The position numbers were made by a program, and so were the translations under genes. A stretch of DNA of 64,000 nt from the NCBI RefSeq assembly GCF_020524325.1, contig NZ_JAIVKY010000002.1, positions 248,001 to 312,000 on the forward strand, written 5' to 3'. Positions within the stretch are counted from its first letter, which is position 1, and every line of letters begins with the position of its first letter. The stretch comes from Sutcliffiella horikoshii. GTDB taxonomy: Bacteria; Bacillota; Bacilli; Bacillales; Bacillaceae_I. The notes below the pieces were generated by a model, which was given only the letters and a program-made list of their open reading frames with translations, was not told the DNA's origin and did no database searches. Shown here in pieces: positions 34,899 through 46,045 of this stretch.

Positions 34899-36422
34899 TT
34901 ATTCCCCCAACAACCCTTTCTTCTCCAAAAAATCCTTAGCCACTTCATAAGTGGTTTTTCCTTCTACGGTTACTTGATAGTTCATGTCACGCATTTCGTC
35001 ATCGTTTATTTGGTTTTCCAATTGATTTAGGATTTCTTCTACTTCTGGATGCTCATCAAGGGTTTCTTTTCTGAGCAATGCCGCACCTTGATATGGAGGG
35101 AAAAGGTTTTTATCATCTTCCAACACACGTAAATCAAATTGCTTGATTTCTGCATCTGTAGAATATGCGTCTACTAAATTCACATCACCATTTTCCACTG
35201 CTTGATAGCGCAGTTTTGCTTGCATGGTGGTCAGGTTAGGAAACGTGATACCGTATACTTCTTGGATACCTCGGTATCCATCTTGACGGTCGGAGAACTC
35301 AAGGGTGAATCCTGCCTTTATCTCATTTTTTGCACCGTTCAGATCAGAGATAGTATTTATGTCGTTTTGTTCAGCAAAGTCTTCAGGAATTGCCAGGGCA
35401 TATGTGTTGTTAAAGCCCATTGGTTGCAAATACACCAACTCATCCTGTTCCATCAAACCTTTTTTCGCCTGTTCGAAAACTTCCTCATCATCAATGCTGA
35501 CTGGTTCTTCTTCTAGTAGGGTTACAATGGCTGTTCCAGAATACTCCGGATAGATGTCGATGTCTTTATTTTTCAGCGCTCGGTACACAAAGCTAGTGTT
35601 CCCAAGTGACGGACGTAATTCAACTTTCAGATCTGTCTCTTCTTCTATCAAGAGTTTGTACATATTGATGATAATATCAGGCTCTGCGCCTATTTTCCCA
35701 CTGATCACAAGATCCGCTTCTGTTGCTTTCATCACTGCAAAAGGAGATAGGAAAAGAAGAACCACGACAAGCCCAATGATGAGTGCCTTTTTTCCAGATC
35801 CTTTTCTTGCAGCGGTTTCAATCATGCGTAGAATGATATCAAATAAAATGGCAAGAAGTGCTGCAGGGATTGCCCCTAGCAAAATTAACGCGTTGTCGTT
35901 TCGGTCAATCCCAAGAAGAATGAGGCTACCTAACCCTCCGGCTCCAATTAAAGCCACAATGGTTGCTGTACCGATAATCAATACCATAGCTGTTCGTATG
36001 CCTGCCATTATAACTGGCAATGCAAGTGGCAGTTCCACACGGAATAATCTTTTCATAGATGTCATCCCCATGGCTTTTGCCGCTTCACGCAAGGATGGAT
36101 CTACTTCTTTTATCCCAGTATAGGTATTTCTTAAAATTGGTAGCAATGCATAGAGAAATAGTGCAATGACAGCCGGGACAAATCCGATTCCAACGAGGGG
36201 GATCAAGAGACCCAGCAACGCAAGAGATGGAATTGTTTGCATGACCGCCGTAATACCAATTATTGGCTCTGCGATTCGTTCTTTTCTTGTTAATAGCACA
36301 CCAAGTGGTACAGATATAAAAACTGCTATGGCCAGTGCAATGACTGATATTTGTATATGTTCTAATAGCGCTGTCCAAAGTTGATCGCCGCGTGCTGCAT
36401 ATAGTTCTTGAAGGAATGTCAT
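34899..36422 (-). CDS. opuFB: OpuF-type osmoprotectant transporter, fused permease and binding protein
   Basis: 507-residue fusion. Residues about 1-210 are a binding-protein-dependent permease domain with several helices and the EAA loop (REAAKAMGMTSMKRLFRVELPLALP). After a further membrane helix (about 215-235) comes a complete extracytoplasmic OpuAC/glycine-betaine-binding domain (about 240-505, NTSFVYRALKNKDIDIYPEYSGTAIV in two parts) that remains tethered. Such fusions are known as OpuF in Bacillus, importing compatible solutes such as glycine betaine. Its ATG overlaps the opuFA stop (TAATG). Substrate inferred from family only. Confidence 0.88.
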   Translation of the reverse strand: MTFLQELYAARGDQLWTALLEHIQISVIALAIAVFISVPLGVLLTRKERIAEPIIGITAVMQTIPSLALLGLLIPLVGIGFVPAVIALFLYALLPILRNTYTGIKEVDPSLREAAKAMGMTSMKRLFRVELPLALPVIMAGIRTAMVLIIGTATIVALIGAGGLGSLILLGIDRNDNALILLGAIPAALLAILFDIILRMIETAARKGSGKKALIIGLVVVLLFLSPFAVMKATEADLVISGKIGAEPDIIINMYKLLIEEETDLKVELRPSLGNTSFVYRALKNKDIDIYPEYSGTAIVTLLEEEPVSIDDEEVFEQAKKGLMEQDELVYLQPMGFNNTYALAIPEDFAEQNDINTISDLNGAKNEIKAGFTLEFSDRQDGYRGIQEVYGITFPNLTTMQAKLRYQAVENGDVNLVDAYSTDAEIKQFDLRVLEDDKNLFPPYQGAALLRKETLDEHPEVEEILNQLENQINDDEMRDMNYQVTVEGKTTYEVAKDFLEKKGLLGE

Positions 36423-37393
36423 TATATCTGCCCCCCTTCTTCGCTTTGCTTATGAAGGAAGTGCAGTACAATTTTTCGGGATAGGACGCCTAAAGGTTCA
36501 TTTGCTTGCATGACCGTAACAGCCTCTTCTTCAGCCAAGATGGCAAGAAGTTCTCCAAGTGTCAGTTTACTGTCTACTGCTCTAAATGGTGTAACAGAAG
36601 GATCCATTTTAAAATCCTCTAATAATTCCTCAATCGTTTTCTGAAGAACGCTGCGTCTATTCCCGATAAAGGACTTCACAAAATCGTTCTTCGGGTTATT
36701 GACAAACTCTTCTGGGGTTCCTACTTGTACCGCCTCCCCATCTTTCATCAGGCAAATCCTGTCGCCAAGCGTTAATGCTTCGTTCATGTCATGAGTGACA
36801 AACACAATCGTTTTTTGAATTTTCTTTTTTAAGCTCAAGAAATCTTGTTGCAACTGTTCCCTGCTAAGCGGATCAAGGGCACTGAATGGCTCGTCCATCA
36901 GGATGATAGGTGGATTGGCAGCTAGAGCTCTTGCCACTCCGACTCTTTGTTGTTGACCTCCTGATAATTCAGATGGCTTTCTTTTTTTATAGGTAGACGG
37001 ATCTAATCCAACAAGATCGAGCAACTCGTTCACTCTTTTGGAAATATCTCCTTTTTTCCAAGATTTAAGCTCTGGAACGATGGATATGTTCTCCTCGATT
37101 GTCATATGTGGAAAAAGCGCAATTTGCTGAAGAACATAGCCAATATTCCACCGAAGTTCATGGATATTATGTTCTGAGATACTCTTTCCATCAATGAGGA
37201 TATCCCCATTTGTTACATTATGTAATCGGTTGATCATTTTTAAGGTGGTTGTTTTTCCGCATCCACTCGGTCCTATTAGAACAAAGAATTCTCCTTTTTT
37301 TATCTCCAAATTAAAGGATTGGACGGCGGTCGTCCCGTCTTCATATGTTTTAGTTACGTCTTGAAAGGTTATCAAAACCTTCTCACTCCCCAT
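36422..37393 (-). CDS. opuFA: OpuF-type osmoprotectant ABC transporter ATPase
   Basis: ABC ATPase, 323 residues, energising the fused permease/binding protein encoded directly downstream. Walker A GPSGCGKTT (about 38-46), signature LSGGQQQRVGVARALA, Walker B IILMDEPFSALDP and H-loop VFVTHDMNEA are intact. The C-terminal 60 residues resemble a CBS-like regulatory tail (LTLGELLAILAEEEAVTVMQ) seen in proline/betaine ATPases. The start at 37393 (MGSEKVLITFQDVTKTYE) is plausible without a strong RBS. The upstream 150 bp holds the divergent nuclease promoter region. Confidence 0.93.
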   Translation of the reverse strand: MGSEKVLITFQDVTKTYEDGTTAVQSFNLEIKKGEFFVLIGPSGCGKTTTLKMINRLHNVTNGDILIDGKSISEHNIHELRWNIGYVLQQIALFPHMTIEENISIVPELKSWKKGDISKRVNELLDLVGLDPSTYKKRKPSELSGGQQQRVGVARALAANPPIILMDEPFSALDPLSREQLQQDFLSLKKKIQKTIVFVTHDMNEALTLGDRICLMKDGEAVQVGTPEEFVNNPKNDFVKSFIGNRRSVLQKTIEELLEDFKMDPSVTPFRAVDSKLTLGELLAILAEEEAVTVMQANEPLGVLSRKIVLHFLHKQSEEGGQI

Positions 37394-37542
37394 ACAATTA
37401 TTATTTCTCTACAGTATTTCCTAAAAGCACAAACTATAAATACCCTACTTATGTAAGTGTCAAACTTCGTTATAAAAGGCCACGAAGTCCTTCCCGTCGC
37501 ATGGTATAATAAGGAATACTTTTGCGTTGAAAGGAGTCACCC

Positions 37543-38373
37543 ATGAGAATTAAATTATATACATGGTGTTTAATTCTTGTTCTTATGTTGGCAGGCTGTT
37601 CTTTGGATGAGAGCTCCTCCACTGTAACAGAGAATGATTCACCTGAGCCAGTTCAGGAGCAAGTTGATCCACCTGATGAGAATTCTGATGAAACAGAGAC
37701 AGAGAGTCTTGAAGATACCGAACCTGAATATGAAAGAACGGAGGTTCCACTTGTTCGTGTCATTGATGGTGATACGATAAAGGTGATCATTAATAATAAA
37801 GAGGAGAATATCCGATTCTTGCTTGTAGACACTCCAGAAACGAATCACCCTAGAATGGACGGTCCCCAGCCATTTGGGCACGATGCGAAGAACTTTATGG
37901 AAGAGTTCATGGAAGGCGAAATGGTGGAAATTGAGTTGGATGTAAGCGAACGAGACCACTATGGACGAATTTTAGCTTATGTTTATGTGAACGGTGTCTC
38001 AGCACAGGAAGAGCTTTTAAAGCGCGGGTTGGCACGCGTAGCATATATTTTCCCACCTAATACGAGATACGTAGATAGCTATCAAGCCATTCAAAAAAAC
38101 GCGCAAGCTGAAGGTGTTGGTATTTGGAGTGTGGAGAATTATGCACAGGAGGATGGATTTTATCCTGAATTTGTTGAGGATCCTGAGCTTAAAGCTCCAG
38201 CCGAGGAAAAGCCTGTTACAGACAAATGCACGGTAAAAGGTAATATCAGCTCGAGCGGAGAAAAAATCTATCATGTAGAATCAGGAGCCTACTATGACCG
38301 GACCATTCCAGAAGAATGCTTCAACACCGAAGAAGAAGCAGAAAAAGCCGGATACCGGAAGTCAATGAGATAA
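37543..38373 (+). CDS. Lipoprotein thermonuclease (SNase family) with C-terminal extension
   Basis: 276-residue secreted nuclease. The lipobox LMLAGC (about 14-19) predicts a membrane-anchored lipoprotein. A Glu/Ser/Asp-rich spacer (about 25-65) precedes a staphylococcal-nuclease domain (about 68-205) with VIDGDTIKV, NIRFLLVDTPET (Arg and Glu of the active site) and RDHYGRILAYVYV (third catalytic Arg). The last 60 residues contain CTVKGNISSSGEKIYHVESG and a Cys near the end, a small domain often fused to such nucleases. AAAGGAG upstream of the ATG. Likely degrades extracellular DNA for nutrients. Confidence 0.9.
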   Translation: MRIKLYTWCLILVLMLAGCSLDESSSTVTENDSPEPVQEQVDPPDENSDETETESLEDTEPEYERTEVPLVRVIDGDTIKVIINNKEENIRFLLVDTPETNHPRMDGPQPFGHDAKNFMEEFMEGEMVEIELDVSERDHYGRILAYVYVNGVSAQEELLKRGLARVAYIFPPNTRYVDSYQAIQKNAQAEGVGIWSVENYAQEDGFYPEFVEDPELKAPAEEKPVTDKCTVKGNISSSGEKIYHVESGAYYDRTIPEECFNTEEEAEKAGYRKSMR

Positions 38374-38409
38374 TTATATCCTTAGGCGAATGGAGTCCCT
38401 TGTTAATTA

Positions 38410-38485
38410 GAGTGGAAGGCGCGCAGACGCCCGCGGGAGGAAGGGACAGGTGAGCCCCCACAGGCGCAAGCTGAGGCCACTAAAA
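38410..38485. repeat. Half element (left part of a second subfamily copy)
   Basis: GAGTGGAAGGCGCGCAGACG, CAGGTGAGCCCCCACAGGCG and GCAAGCTGAGGCCAC match the reverse-oriented left half of the repeat family. GGCCACTAAAAA at its end is inverted at about 38678-38690 (TTTTTCAGTGGCC), so copy 6 may sit inside an older element. Confidence 0.55.
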
Positions 38486-38516
38486 ACCCAATAACCTATC
38501 TTTTGGATAATTTATA

Positions 38517-38647
38517 GCTGTTGATTGGAGCAATAGGCGGAGACTCCTACGGGGGAGTAGCGACAATGTTGAGACCCCGCAGGGCATAGCCCGAGGAGGC
38601 TCAAGGTCGCCCCGTGGAAAGCGGAGCCGTTTGCGGAAATCAACAGC
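38517..38647. repeat. Dispersed palindromic element, copy 6 (inverted orientation)
   Basis: 131 bp, perfect ends GCTGTTGATT / AATCAACAGC, core TTGAGACCCCGC and GAGGAGGCTCAA. Located in the gene-free 422-bp gap between the nuclease gene and yrhC. Confidence 0.88.
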
Positions 38648-38692
38648 GGTATCTTATCAAAATCTAAAGTCAAAAACTTTTTCAGTGGCCAT

Positions 38693-38757
38693 TGCACAAG
38701 CCGAGGAGGCTCAAAAACCGCCCGCAGGCAAGCGAAGCGCCTGGAACGGAAATCAGC
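38693..38757. repeat. Half element (right part of a second subfamily copy)
   Basis: GCCGAGGAGGCTCAA followed by CCGCCCGCAGGCAAGCGAAG and CGCCTGGAACGGAAATCAGC; the same end occurs in copy 4 at 23245-23290. With 38410-38485 it may form one element split by copy 6. Confidence 0.6.
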
Positions 38758-38798
38758 AAAAAAAGAAGAGGAACCTTATCTGAGGGCTCCTCTTCTTA
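38758..38798 (-). terminator. Terminator after yrhC
   Basis: GAAGAGGA.CC / GG.TCCTCTTC-type stem followed on the minus strand by a T-run; overlaps the yrhC stop. Confidence 0.75.
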
Positions 38799-39032
38799 TT
38801 GTTCATCCTGTTCTTGCAACAACTTCTTTAACTTTTTCGCTCTCAATACAAAAAACACAGCCCCACCAAGTAAAACAACAGTGGCACCCATCATCGTAAA
38901 AATCTGCAAAGCTTCTTTTCCTGCATGCTGAAAAGCTACTCCAATATATAAAAACACACTGACGGTCGTTAATATCATGGCATATCTAGTATAATCCTGA
39001 ATCTTCGCTTGTAAGGCCTTTGTATTCATCAT
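38796..39032 (-). CDS. yrhC: YrhC-like small membrane protein
   Basis: 78 residues, two membrane helices (about 19-35, MILTTVSVFLYIGVAF; and 47-66, MMGATVVLLGGAVFFVLRA) with a charged Lys/Glu tail. GGGGGG lies seven bases before the ATG at 39032. In B. subtilis YrhC ends the yrrT-mtn-yrhA-yrhB-yrhC cluster; here a carboxypeptidase gene has come between mccB and yrhC. Function unknown. Confidence 0.8.
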   Translation of the reverse strand: MMNTKALQAKIQDYTRYAMILTTVSVFLYIGVAFQHAGKEALQIFTMMGATVVLLGGAVFFVLRAKKLKKLLQEQDEQ

Positions 39033-39112
39033 CTAGATTCCCCCCCATCTAATATTCACTTTAACATAGATTCCTAGGTTTTCCGGTATGTAATTTCTTC
39101 CTAAACCCATGT

Positions 39113-39145
39113 AAAAAGCCTTCTGCAGCTAAGCAGAAGGCTTTT
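39113..39145 (-). terminator. Terminator after the M32 carboxypeptidase gene
   Basis: AAAAAGCCTTCTGC / GCAGAAGGCTTTT stem with an AGCTAA loop just past the stop codon. Confidence 0.9.
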
Positions 39146-39152
39146 CCTTTAG

Positions 39153-40688
39153 TTAAAATTGATAGATTGCGGAATACTTTTCTTCTAAATATCTCACCAA
39201 ATATTTCGCATCCAGTTCTTCCCCTGTCACTTTTACAATCAATTCGTTTGGAGAATAAAGTTTTCCATATTGATGGATATTCTCTCTTAACCAACCGCGA
39301 ATTGCCATGAAATCGCCTTGCTCGATTTTGTCATAGAAATCTGGCATTTCTTTTATAAAAGTATAAAGGATCTGCGCTGCATAAAGGTTACCTAATGAAT
39401 AGGAAGGGAAATAGCCGAACCCACCAAAGGACCAGTGCACATCCTGAAGAACACCAAGCGTGTCTGTAGGAGGGGTGATTCCTAGGTATTCCTCTATTTT
39501 TTCATTCCAAACCTTCGGAAGATCTTTCACTTCATATTCCCCGGCAAATAAACCTTTTTCAATTTCATAGCGAATCATAATGTGAAGATTGTAAGTCAGT
39601 TCATCTGCTTCTACTCTAATGAAAGATGGATCCACTCTGTTTGTGGCAGCATAGAAATCTTCCAATGAGACATTTTGCAGCTGGTGTGGAAAATGATCTT
39701 GCAAATCCTTATAAAAATAAGTCCAAAATTCCTTACTGCGTCCCACCATATTTTCTAAGAAACGAGATTGAGATTCGTGGATACCAAAGGATGTCCCACG
39801 ACGAATCACTCTTCCTTCAAATGCAGGATTGACTCCTTGCTCATACATTCCGTGTCCTGCCTCATGGATAGTGCCAAAAATAGCAGAACGGACATTATCC
39901 TTTAAATAACGGGTCGTAATACGAACGTCCCCCGTATTGACAGAAGAAGCGAAAGGGTGGACTGTTTCGTCCAAACGCCCGCCGTCCATGTCAAAACCGA
40001 TTAGCGGCAAAATATATTGATTGAACTTCTTTTGAGCTTCTATATCGTATTCCTGTGCGAAAATATCCTCACGTGGTTGAGACTCTGAAGCTTTAATTTT
40101 ATTCAAAAGCTCTACACTTTTTTCACGTAGCTCTTTAAACAATGGATCTAGTTTTTCAACCGTCAATCCTGGCTCAAACTCATTCAGCATTGCATTGTAA
40201 GGATGCCCTTCATAGCCGTAATATTCACCAAACTTCTTCTTGAACGCCAATACTTTTTCCAGTACAGGTGCATAAGAGGCGAAATCATTCTTTTCTCGCG
40301 CATCCTCCCATGCCTCATTTGCGTCATTAACAAGAATGACATACTCCTGATACTCATCTGCCGGGATTTTTATAGACTTGTCATAGTTTTGTTTCCTCTC
40401 GCTCACACAAGCCCTTGTTGCTTCATCTAACTGCTCCCAAACCTTCTCCTCTGTTAAGAAGGTCAGCAATTCTCCCATTTCTTCTGAGATTTCTAGTTTG
40501 AAAGCTTCCGTTGACAATGTTCCTCGTGCTTTTCCAAATAAGGAACGCCCTTTTTTAGGTGCTTTCGTTTTAGAATCCCAGCTAAGCAGGCCCAACACAT
40601 CATTATAATGGCAAAGCTTCTCATCCAATCTGTTGAATGCATCCACTTTTTCCTGAACATTCTTTTCTAATACAGGTACTGTAGACAT
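39153..40688 (-). CDS. ypwA: M32-family metallocarboxypeptidase (YpwA-like)
   Basis: 511-residue thermostable-carboxypeptidase-1 family enzyme removing C-terminal amino acids from peptides. HEAGHGMYEQG carries the HEXXH zinc site, followed by HESQSRFLENMVGRS (third ligand) and the family's IRVEADELTYNLHIMIRYEIE segment split by conserved helices. Start MSTVPVLEKNVQEKVDAF follows AGGAGG. Cytosolic: no signal peptide. B. subtilis ypwA lies elsewhere, so its place in the mcc region is a local difference. Confidence 0.93.
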   Translation of the reverse strand: MSTVPVLEKNVQEKVDAFNRLDEKLCHYNDVLGLLSWDSKTKAPKKGRSLFGKARGTLSTEAFKLEISEEMGELLTFLTEEKVWEQLDEATRACVSERKQNYDKSIKIPADEYQEYVILVNDANEAWEDAREKNDFASYAPVLEKVLAFKKKFGEYYGYEGHPYNAMLNEFEPGLTVEKLDPLFKELREKSVELLNKIKASESQPREDIFAQEYDIEAQKKFNQYILPLIGFDMDGGRLDETVHPFASSVNTGDVRITTRYLKDNVRSAIFGTIHEAGHGMYEQGVNPAFEGRVIRRGTSFGIHESQSRFLENMVGRSKEFWTYFYKDLQDHFPHQLQNVSLEDFYAATNRVDPSFIRVEADELTYNLHIMIRYEIEKGLFAGEYEVKDLPKVWNEKIEEYLGITPPTDTLGVLQDVHWSFGGFGYFPSYSLGNLYAAQILYTFIKEMPDFYDKIEQGDFMAIRGWLRENIHQYGKLYSPNELIVKVTGEELDAKYLVRYLEEKYSAIYQF

Positions 40689-40777
40689 GATAATCCTCCT
40701 AGTAAAAATAGTATGAAAATTATGTATTCTTTATATATTATATCAGATTTCTAACAGAACGCTAACCAACTGCTTAC

Positions 40778-40813
40778 AAAAAAAGCCCTATAAGAGCTAT
40801 ACTCTCATAGGGC
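40778..40813 (-). terminator. Terminator of the yrrT-mtnN-mccA-mccB operon
   Basis: GCCCTATAAGAG / CTCATAGGGC-type stem with A/T tails, 14 bp past the mccB stop. Confidence 0.85.
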
Positions 40814-40826
40814 CGTAAGTCTCATA

Positions 40827-42888
<2,062 letters not shown>

Positions 42889-42921
42889 CCTTTATCCCCC
42901 CGCAGACATTACATCTTTGTG

Positions 42922-43623
42922 TTAAGCGTTTTTTAGCTCAGTTAGCATATTTTCAATTAACATGGAAGAATGCAATGCTGCTTTGCTTAAGAATTGATCA
43001 AAACTGATATTGGATTCTTTTCCTGCGATGTCAGACAGGGCGCGGATTACCACAAACGGTACCTCAAACGCATGGCAAACCTGTGCAATGGCAGCTGCTT
43101 CCATTTCAGCAGCTTGCAATTCAGGCATTTTTTCACGAACCGCCTCCACGCGTATCGGATCATTCATAAAAGAATCACCTGTTGCGATTAGCCCTTCCAC
43201 AACCTGCATGCCACTTACATTTTCAGCAGCCTTTTTCGCTACAGCCATAAGCTTTGCATCAGCTTCAAATGCTGCCGGCAAACCAGGGACTTGTCCGTAT
43301 TCATATCCAAAAGCCGTCACATCCACATCATGGTGACGAACTTCCGTTGAAATGACAACATCTCCAACATTCAATGATGGCGAGAACCCGCCTGCGGATC
43401 CAGTATTAATAACTACTTCCGGCTTGAAACGCTCTAAAAGTAAAGACGTACTAAGTGCCGCATTTACTTTTCCAATTCCTGATTTTGAAAGAATAACATT
43501 CACACCGTTCAATGTACCTGTATAATATTCACAACCTGCAACAGTTGTTGTCTCCATACCTTCAATCTTTTCACGCATGATGGTTACTTCTTCTTCCATT
43601 GCTCCGATAATTGCTACTTTCAT
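42922..43623 (-). CDS. mtnN: MtnN, MTA/SAH nucleosidase
   Basis: Hydrolyses 5'-methylthioadenosine and S-adenosylhomocysteine, feeding homocysteine (through LuxS) into mccA. Start ATG at 43623 ([16 protein letters not shown]) with AAGAGGG nine bases upstream. 233 residues; [22 protein letters not shown] (catalytic Glu region) and [10 protein letters not shown] (catalytic Asp) are present. Member of the yrrT-mtnN-mccA-mccB operon. Confidence 0.96.
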   Translation of the reverse strand: MKVAIIGAMEEEVTIMREKIEGMETTTVAGCEYYTGTLNGVNVILSKSGIGKVNAALSTSLLLERFKPEVVINTGSAGGFSPSLNVGDVVISTEVRHHDVDVTAFGYEYGQVPGLPAAFEADAKLMAVAKKAAENVSGMQVVEGLIATGDSFMNDPIRVEAVREKMPELQAAEMEAAAIAQVCHAFEVPFVVIRALSDIAGKESNISFDQFLSKAALHSSMLIENMLTELKNA

Positions 43624-43704
43624 TATAAGAATCCCTCTTTTCATAAAATTAGTGGACGGATCGACTCACTTTTTCAAAAAAGAGAGAATGTGATTGCCCG
43701 CCTA

Positions 43705-44346
43705 CTATTGTTTCGTCGCTTCTATTACCCAGACAAAATGATTAAAACGCTGGTACTCCACTTCAAACCCATGTTTTTCAAAAATATCAGTGAGTACGCT
43801 TATCGTTGTATAGTATTCCGTTTTCAAATCGTTCGCCAAGTTTAAAAACGTATGCTTTTCTGCCTGTTCAATTGTCGCTCTGTACGCCTCTTTATTTTCA
43901 AAGACCGTATCAGCAAATACTATTTTACCACCTTTATCAAGTAACTTTCCATAGTGCGCCACCGCTTCTTCCTTTTCTACATCTGTCAGATGGTGAAACG
44001 CATAGGTGCTGACAATGGATTGAATCTGATCATTTGGTTCAGGAAAGTTTAGAAAATCCCCATCCTCGATGCTGACGGTCAGTGGTAACTTTTCTGCCGC
44101 CTTTTCCCTCATCGTTTTTGAAGGCTCAATCGCATACACTTTTTTGCCTTTTTTCAAAAGTTCAGCTGTAAGATTCCCAGTACCTACACCAAATTCTACG
44201 ACAGGGCTCAACGCCTTAGTGGCTACATCTTTCAATATATCATCATACCCACGGAAAACCTCCGCATATTCTTGATCCTTGCCGCTTACCGTCGCATCAT
44301 AATAATTTGCCCAGTCATTAAACAGTTCGACGAATTCACGTCCCAT
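43705..44346 (-). CDS. yrrT: YrrT, SAM-dependent methyltransferase of the sulfur operon
   Basis: First gene of the methionine-to-cysteine operon. 213 residues; SAM motif VVEFGVGTGNLTAELL (about 46-61), VYAIEPSKTMREKA (motif II) and VSTYAFHHLTDVEK (motif IV). Its substrate is not established. In B. subtilis the operon is repressed by CymR; ATAGGAATTATA about 30 bp before the ATG could be part of such a site, but the match was judged by eye only. Divergent from yrzA. Confidence 0.9.
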   Translation of the reverse strand: MGREFVELFNDWANYYDATVSGKDQEYAEVFRGYDDILKDVATKALSPVVEFGVGTGNLTAELLKKGKKVYAIEPSKTMREKAAEKLPLTVSIEDGDFLNFPEPNDQIQSIVSTYAFHHLTDVEKEEAVAHYGKLLDKGGKIVFADTVFENKEAYRATIEQAEKHTFLNLANDLKTEYYTTISVLTDIFEKHGFEVEYQRFNHFVWVIEATKQ

Positions 44347-44561
44347 TGATGATCACTCCACTACAATTTATATAATTCCTATCAGTATAGTATGTTTTTA
44401 AAAATTAACTGTTCTCAATCTAACATATCTTTCTATTTTCTTCAATGAAAATGTTTGGTAGGATATAGTTGGACAGTTGATAGAAAAGGGGTTGGAGCGA
44501 TTCCATATTCACTCACAACTTCCCTAATAAAACCCGATGAAAGGACTTGGAATAATTAGTG

Positions 44562-44771
44562 ATGAACTTTGAATTTAGTTTATTAGAAGATAAAGTGGAG
44601 TTTTTTGAAGCACTTGAATTAAAAACACTTGAAAAGAAGATAAATGAACAAATTGATCATAACCGTGCCATCATGCTCGGCGTTCACTCTGTTTCTCATC
44701 AGATGCATGTGGATGAGGAAGGCAGACGCTTTTATAGCGCAGTGGTGCATTTTAGGTTGAAGGGAAAATAA
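44562..44771 (+). CDS. yrzA: YrzA-like protein (DUF2536)
   Basis: 69-residue protein with the DUF2536 pattern: FSLLEDKVEFFEALELKTLE, KKINEQIDHNRAIMLGVHSV and VDEEGRRFYSAVVHF. I use ATG at 44562; a GTG directly before it (44559) is possible. Small, soluble and of unknown function. In B. subtilis it lies between yrrT and yrrS, the same context. The gap to yrrT holds both promoters. Confidence 0.85.
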   Translation: MNFEFSLLEDKVEFFEALELKTLEKKINEQIDHNRAIMLGVHSVSHQMHVDEEGRRFYSAVVHFRLKGK

Positions 44772-44840
44772 TAGGAATGGATGGAAACGCTCGGGATGGG
44801 GGCGTTTTTTTGTTTGGTTATAAGTGTTTTAGTGGAGGTT

Positions 44841-45806
44841 TCATAGAAAGTATCTCCTATTTTTAAAGCTACCCTCAAATTTCAACCCCATAGAAATTAA
44901 ATACTTAGATGAAACAGAAGCAGAAGGTAACCTAAGATAACTCCTTAGCTCCTTGTTGCTGATCGTCTCTCCAATCAAAAGTTTGTAATCTCTAATCGCC
45001 TCTAAATGAGCGTCCTTAGAATAGGCGCTACACCTCTGACAACACCAAACTCCTCTTTTTCGAAGCATAGGGGCAGTCGAGCAATTTATACAAATCACAC
45101 CTGTTATCAGTTCATTTTCAGCTATATTATAGTTGTTGAGTAATCGGAAGTGGTCTGGTGTATGCTTTTTTATGAGCGTCTTGGAGAGTTTTTGGAGGTC
45201 TTTGTTACTTAACACGATATTTCCTTTAGAGATATTTTCATCTATTTCTTTCAAGCGATTGGGCAAGTTGGTATGGAAGGTAACCTTTTTATTGATGGAA
45301 GGAGTTGTCCTTATGAGTGCGGCATTATTGTGGGTCAGAACAATTAAACTTGCGATAGGAATAGAGGGAAAGCCATTCTTTTCTAACCAAAGGGACAGTT
45401 GATGTCGTTGCCTAGTTATCTGCGAAAGCGGATCTCCTATTTTCTCAATATCTTCGCTACCTGGCAAATGTCTTAAAAGCTGGTTAGCACTTTCATCAAA
45501 TTCTAACTTTCCAGACATATATTTTGAATCAAGGATTATACAATGTGTTGGGGCCAATAATAAACTGTCTATTTGAAAATACCTACCTTTTGGATCTTCT
45601 AACCTAAGACTATTAAGAATCAAATAGTTGTCATTTGGTAAATAGGTTAAAAAATAATCTAGCGCCTCTTCCCCCTTATGCCCATATGACAATTTACCGT
45701 GCTCTTGCTCTAAAATTGGATACTTTGGATGACTTTTTGGAACTCTTCGCATGGCAGCTTCATGGGTCAGTAATTTATGAGATTTTTCTCGTTGTTTTTT
45801 TATCAT
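44841..45806 (-). CDS. NERD-domain protein with zinc-ribbon
   Basis: 321 residues; start at the ATG at 45806 because GGAGGACTAAA precedes it (the open frame runs to 45887). Residues about 45-160 form a nuclease-related (NERD) domain: GHKGEEALDYFLTYLP, DSLLLAPTHCIILDSKYMSG with the D...(S/D)SK pattern expected of PD-(D/E)XK-like folds. A C-terminal region carries CINC and CQRC (about 234-260), a likely zinc ribbon, followed by a winged-helix-like tail ending in FEGSFKNRRYFL. Such proteins are common in Bacillus with no known role; nuclease activity is a hypothesis. Confidence 0.8.
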   Translation of the reverse strand: MIKKQREKSHKLLTHEAAMRRVPKSHPKYPILEQEHGKLSYGHKGEEALDYFLTYLPNDNYLILNSLRLEDPKGRYFQIDSLLLAPTHCIILDSKYMSGKLEFDESANQLLRHLPGSEDIEKIGDPLSQITRQRHQLSLWLEKNGFPSIPIASLIVLTHNNAALIRTTPSINKKVTFHTNLPNRLKEIDENISKGNIVLSNKDLQKLSKTLIKKHTPDHFRLLNNYNIAENELITGVICINCSTAPMLRKRGVWCCQRCSAYSKDAHLEAIRDYKLLIGETISNKELRSYLRLPSASVSSKYLISMGLKFEGSFKNRRYFL

Positions 45807-45932
45807 TTTAGTCCTCCTTTTTTTGTCGATTCTTGTTATTTCTCTGTACAAAGGGTAGTTTCCTGCTAAAAAGTGGGTATTTTTCAAAAAGTTAAGTTCT
45901 ATGTTTTTCGTAAGAAATCATCTCCTAAAAAA

Positions 45933-46045
45933 TACTGTCGGAAAACAGACATTTACTGTCGGATTCGGGTCAAATACAAGCGGAAATTCACAAAATACTG
46001 TCCGAGATTTTGAAATACAGTCCAAACTAGGCAAAATACATGCCA
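45933..46045. repeat. 21-bp periodic array 2 in the NERD-yrrS gap
   Basis: Six units with AATAC at about 45932, 45953, 45974, 45995, 46015 and 46036: steps of 21, 21, 21, 20 and 21 bp. Unit core AATACTGTCCGA (variants TTTACTGTCGGA, ATACAGTCCAAA). ACCGACAAATTCCG follows. The 473-bp gap 45807-46279 otherwise holds only a terminator. Confidence 0.75.
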
